From Savagea sp. (GTDB taxonomy: Bacteria > Bacillota > Bacilli > Bacillales_A > Planococcaceae): 6,541 nt of DNA. The DNA lies in contig JASKZX010000146.1 in the NCBI GenBank assembly GCA_030147435.1, forward strand, positions 1-6,541. The letters are read 5' to 3'. The notes under the pieces are model-generated. The model searched no databases and was not told the DNA's origin. It was given only the letters and a program-made list of their open reading frames with translations. The translations under genes and the position numbers were made by a program. The first letter of the stretch is position 1. The number at the start of each line of letters is the position of its first letter. Below, piece after piece: positions 5,963 to 6,541 of the stretch.

Positions 5963-6541
5963 ATTGCATTAATGCTGCAAGAATTGCTTTTTGTGCATGT
6001 AATCGATTCCCTGCTTGGTGGAAAACGTAAGAGTTCGGTCCATCAATGACACTTGTTGCTACTTCTTCTTCACGGTGAGCAGGTAAGCAATGAAGGAACA
6101 TATAATCGTCTTTCGCATGGCTGACGAGCGCATCGTTAATTTGATAGTCTTTAAAATCGATCAGACGTTGAGCGCTTTCTTCTTCTTGTCCCATGCTCGT
6201 CCAAACATCTGTATAAATCGCATCTGCTTGTTGAACAGCTTCTGTTGCATCGTATGTCGTCATGAAGGAGCCGCCATTTTTTTCTGCGAGCGCTTTTACT
6301 TTTTGTCCAATCGCTTCATCGAATTCGTAGCCTTTCGGTGTAGCGACTGTTAATTCCATCCCCATATGTGCACCGGCAATCATGAGGGAATGTGCAACAT
6401 TGTTTCCGTCCCCAACATAAGCGAGTTTTAGTCCTTTTAAAGAGCCTTTCACTTCGAGAATCGTTAATAAATCTGCCATTGCTTGTGCAGGGTGATAAAC
6501 ATCTGTTAATCCGTTGATCACAGGAATCGAAGCATGTTCTG
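5961..6541 (-). CDS. argF: Ornithine carbamoyltransferase, C-terminal part (gene runs off the window)
   Basis: The enzyme joins carbamoyl phosphate and ornithine to give citrulline in arginine biosynthesis, as a cytoplasmic oligomer. About 192 C-terminal residues of a protein usually near 310-320 are visible. The reading frame stays open to the right edge ([13 protein letters not shown]), so the in-frame GTG at 6521 is an internal valine codon, not a start. Motifs in order: [11 protein letters not shown], with HPAQ (6483-6494) at the carbamoyl-phosphate site usually reading HPCQ or [13 protein letters not shown]; the ornithine loop DVWTSMG (SMG at 6189-6197); HCLPAHR (6072-6092) with the ornithine-binding Cys; and NRLHAQKA near the end. 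HCLPAHR is typical of biosynthetic Bacillales ArgF, whereas catabolic ArcB proteins usually have HCLPAF, so argF is favoured over arcB. It is convergent with the cyd operon and shares its terminator. No functional link with the oxidase is implied. Confidence 0.93.
   Translation of the reverse strand, partial: EHASIPVINGLTDVYHPAQAMADLLTILEVKGSLKGLKLAYVGDGNNVAHSLMIAGAHMGMELTVATPKGYEFDEAIGQKVKALAEKNGGSFMTTYDATEAVQQADAIYTDVWTSMGQEEESAQRLIDFKDYQINDALVSHAKDDYMFLHCLPAHREEEVATSVIDGPNSYVFHQAGNRLHAQKAILAALMQ

Noticed and set aside
6090..6353. Open frame of 87 codons on the + strand opposite argF
   Set aside because: It is an antisense shadow of a clearly coding argF region, with no ribosome binding site and no recognisable product.
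6519..6521. GTG at 6521 as the start of a short 186-residue carbamoyltransferase
   Set aside because: The reading frame continues upstream with family-typical residues (ASIP before VINGLTD) to the window edge, so this codon is an internal Val of a partial gene.
1..6541. A novel defence, mobile or biosynthetic system in the window
   Set aside because: All coding space belongs to the known cyd operon and argF; no transposase, integrase, repeats, CRISPR array or unassigned gene is visible.

Overview
The window carries a complete cytochrome bd quinol oxidase operon, cydA-cydB-cydD-cydC, on the + strand. It is followed by the 3' part of a convergent ornithine carbamoyltransferase gene (argF) on the - strand. 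The AT-rich composition, strong AAAGGAG-type ribosome binding sites, a TTG start, the short-Q-loop form of CydA and the Bacillus-like cydABCD order all point to a Bacillota member of the order Bacillales. I cannot assign a genus from the sequence alone.

Layout: positions 1-62 are leader DNA with a probable -10 element, a dyad that partly resembles a Rex operator, and the cydA ribosome binding site. cydA (63-1451) and cydB (1453-2466) are one base apart and encode the two large membrane subunits of the terminal oxidase. cydD (2470-4191) and cydC (4188-5918) follow with a 3-base gap and then a 4-base overlap; they encode the two half-transporters of the CydDC ABC exporter needed for bd oxidase assembly. 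A 42-base convergent intergenic region is almost entirely one 14-bp hairpin terminator that appears to serve both directions. argF runs off the right edge, with about 192 C-terminal residues visible.

How it works together: CydA and CydB oxidise membrane quinol and reduce oxygen to water with high affinity. CydD and CydC are required for heme insertion and maturation of that oxidase. Tight spacing and the absence of an internal promoter indicate one transcript. Several details suggest unequal output from it: cydAB have optimised codons and canonical Shine-Dalgarno sequences with ATG starts, cydDC have more relaxed codon use, cydD lacks a well-placed Shine-Dalgarno, cydC starts at TTG, and a perfect 9-bp hairpin lies just inside cydD.

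I found no mobile element, CRISPR array, RNA gene, pseudogene or previously undescribed system. The observations worth checking are regulatory: the operator-like dyad over the -10, the intra-operon hairpin, and the expression-tuning features. No stretch longer than 300 bases lacks a gene.
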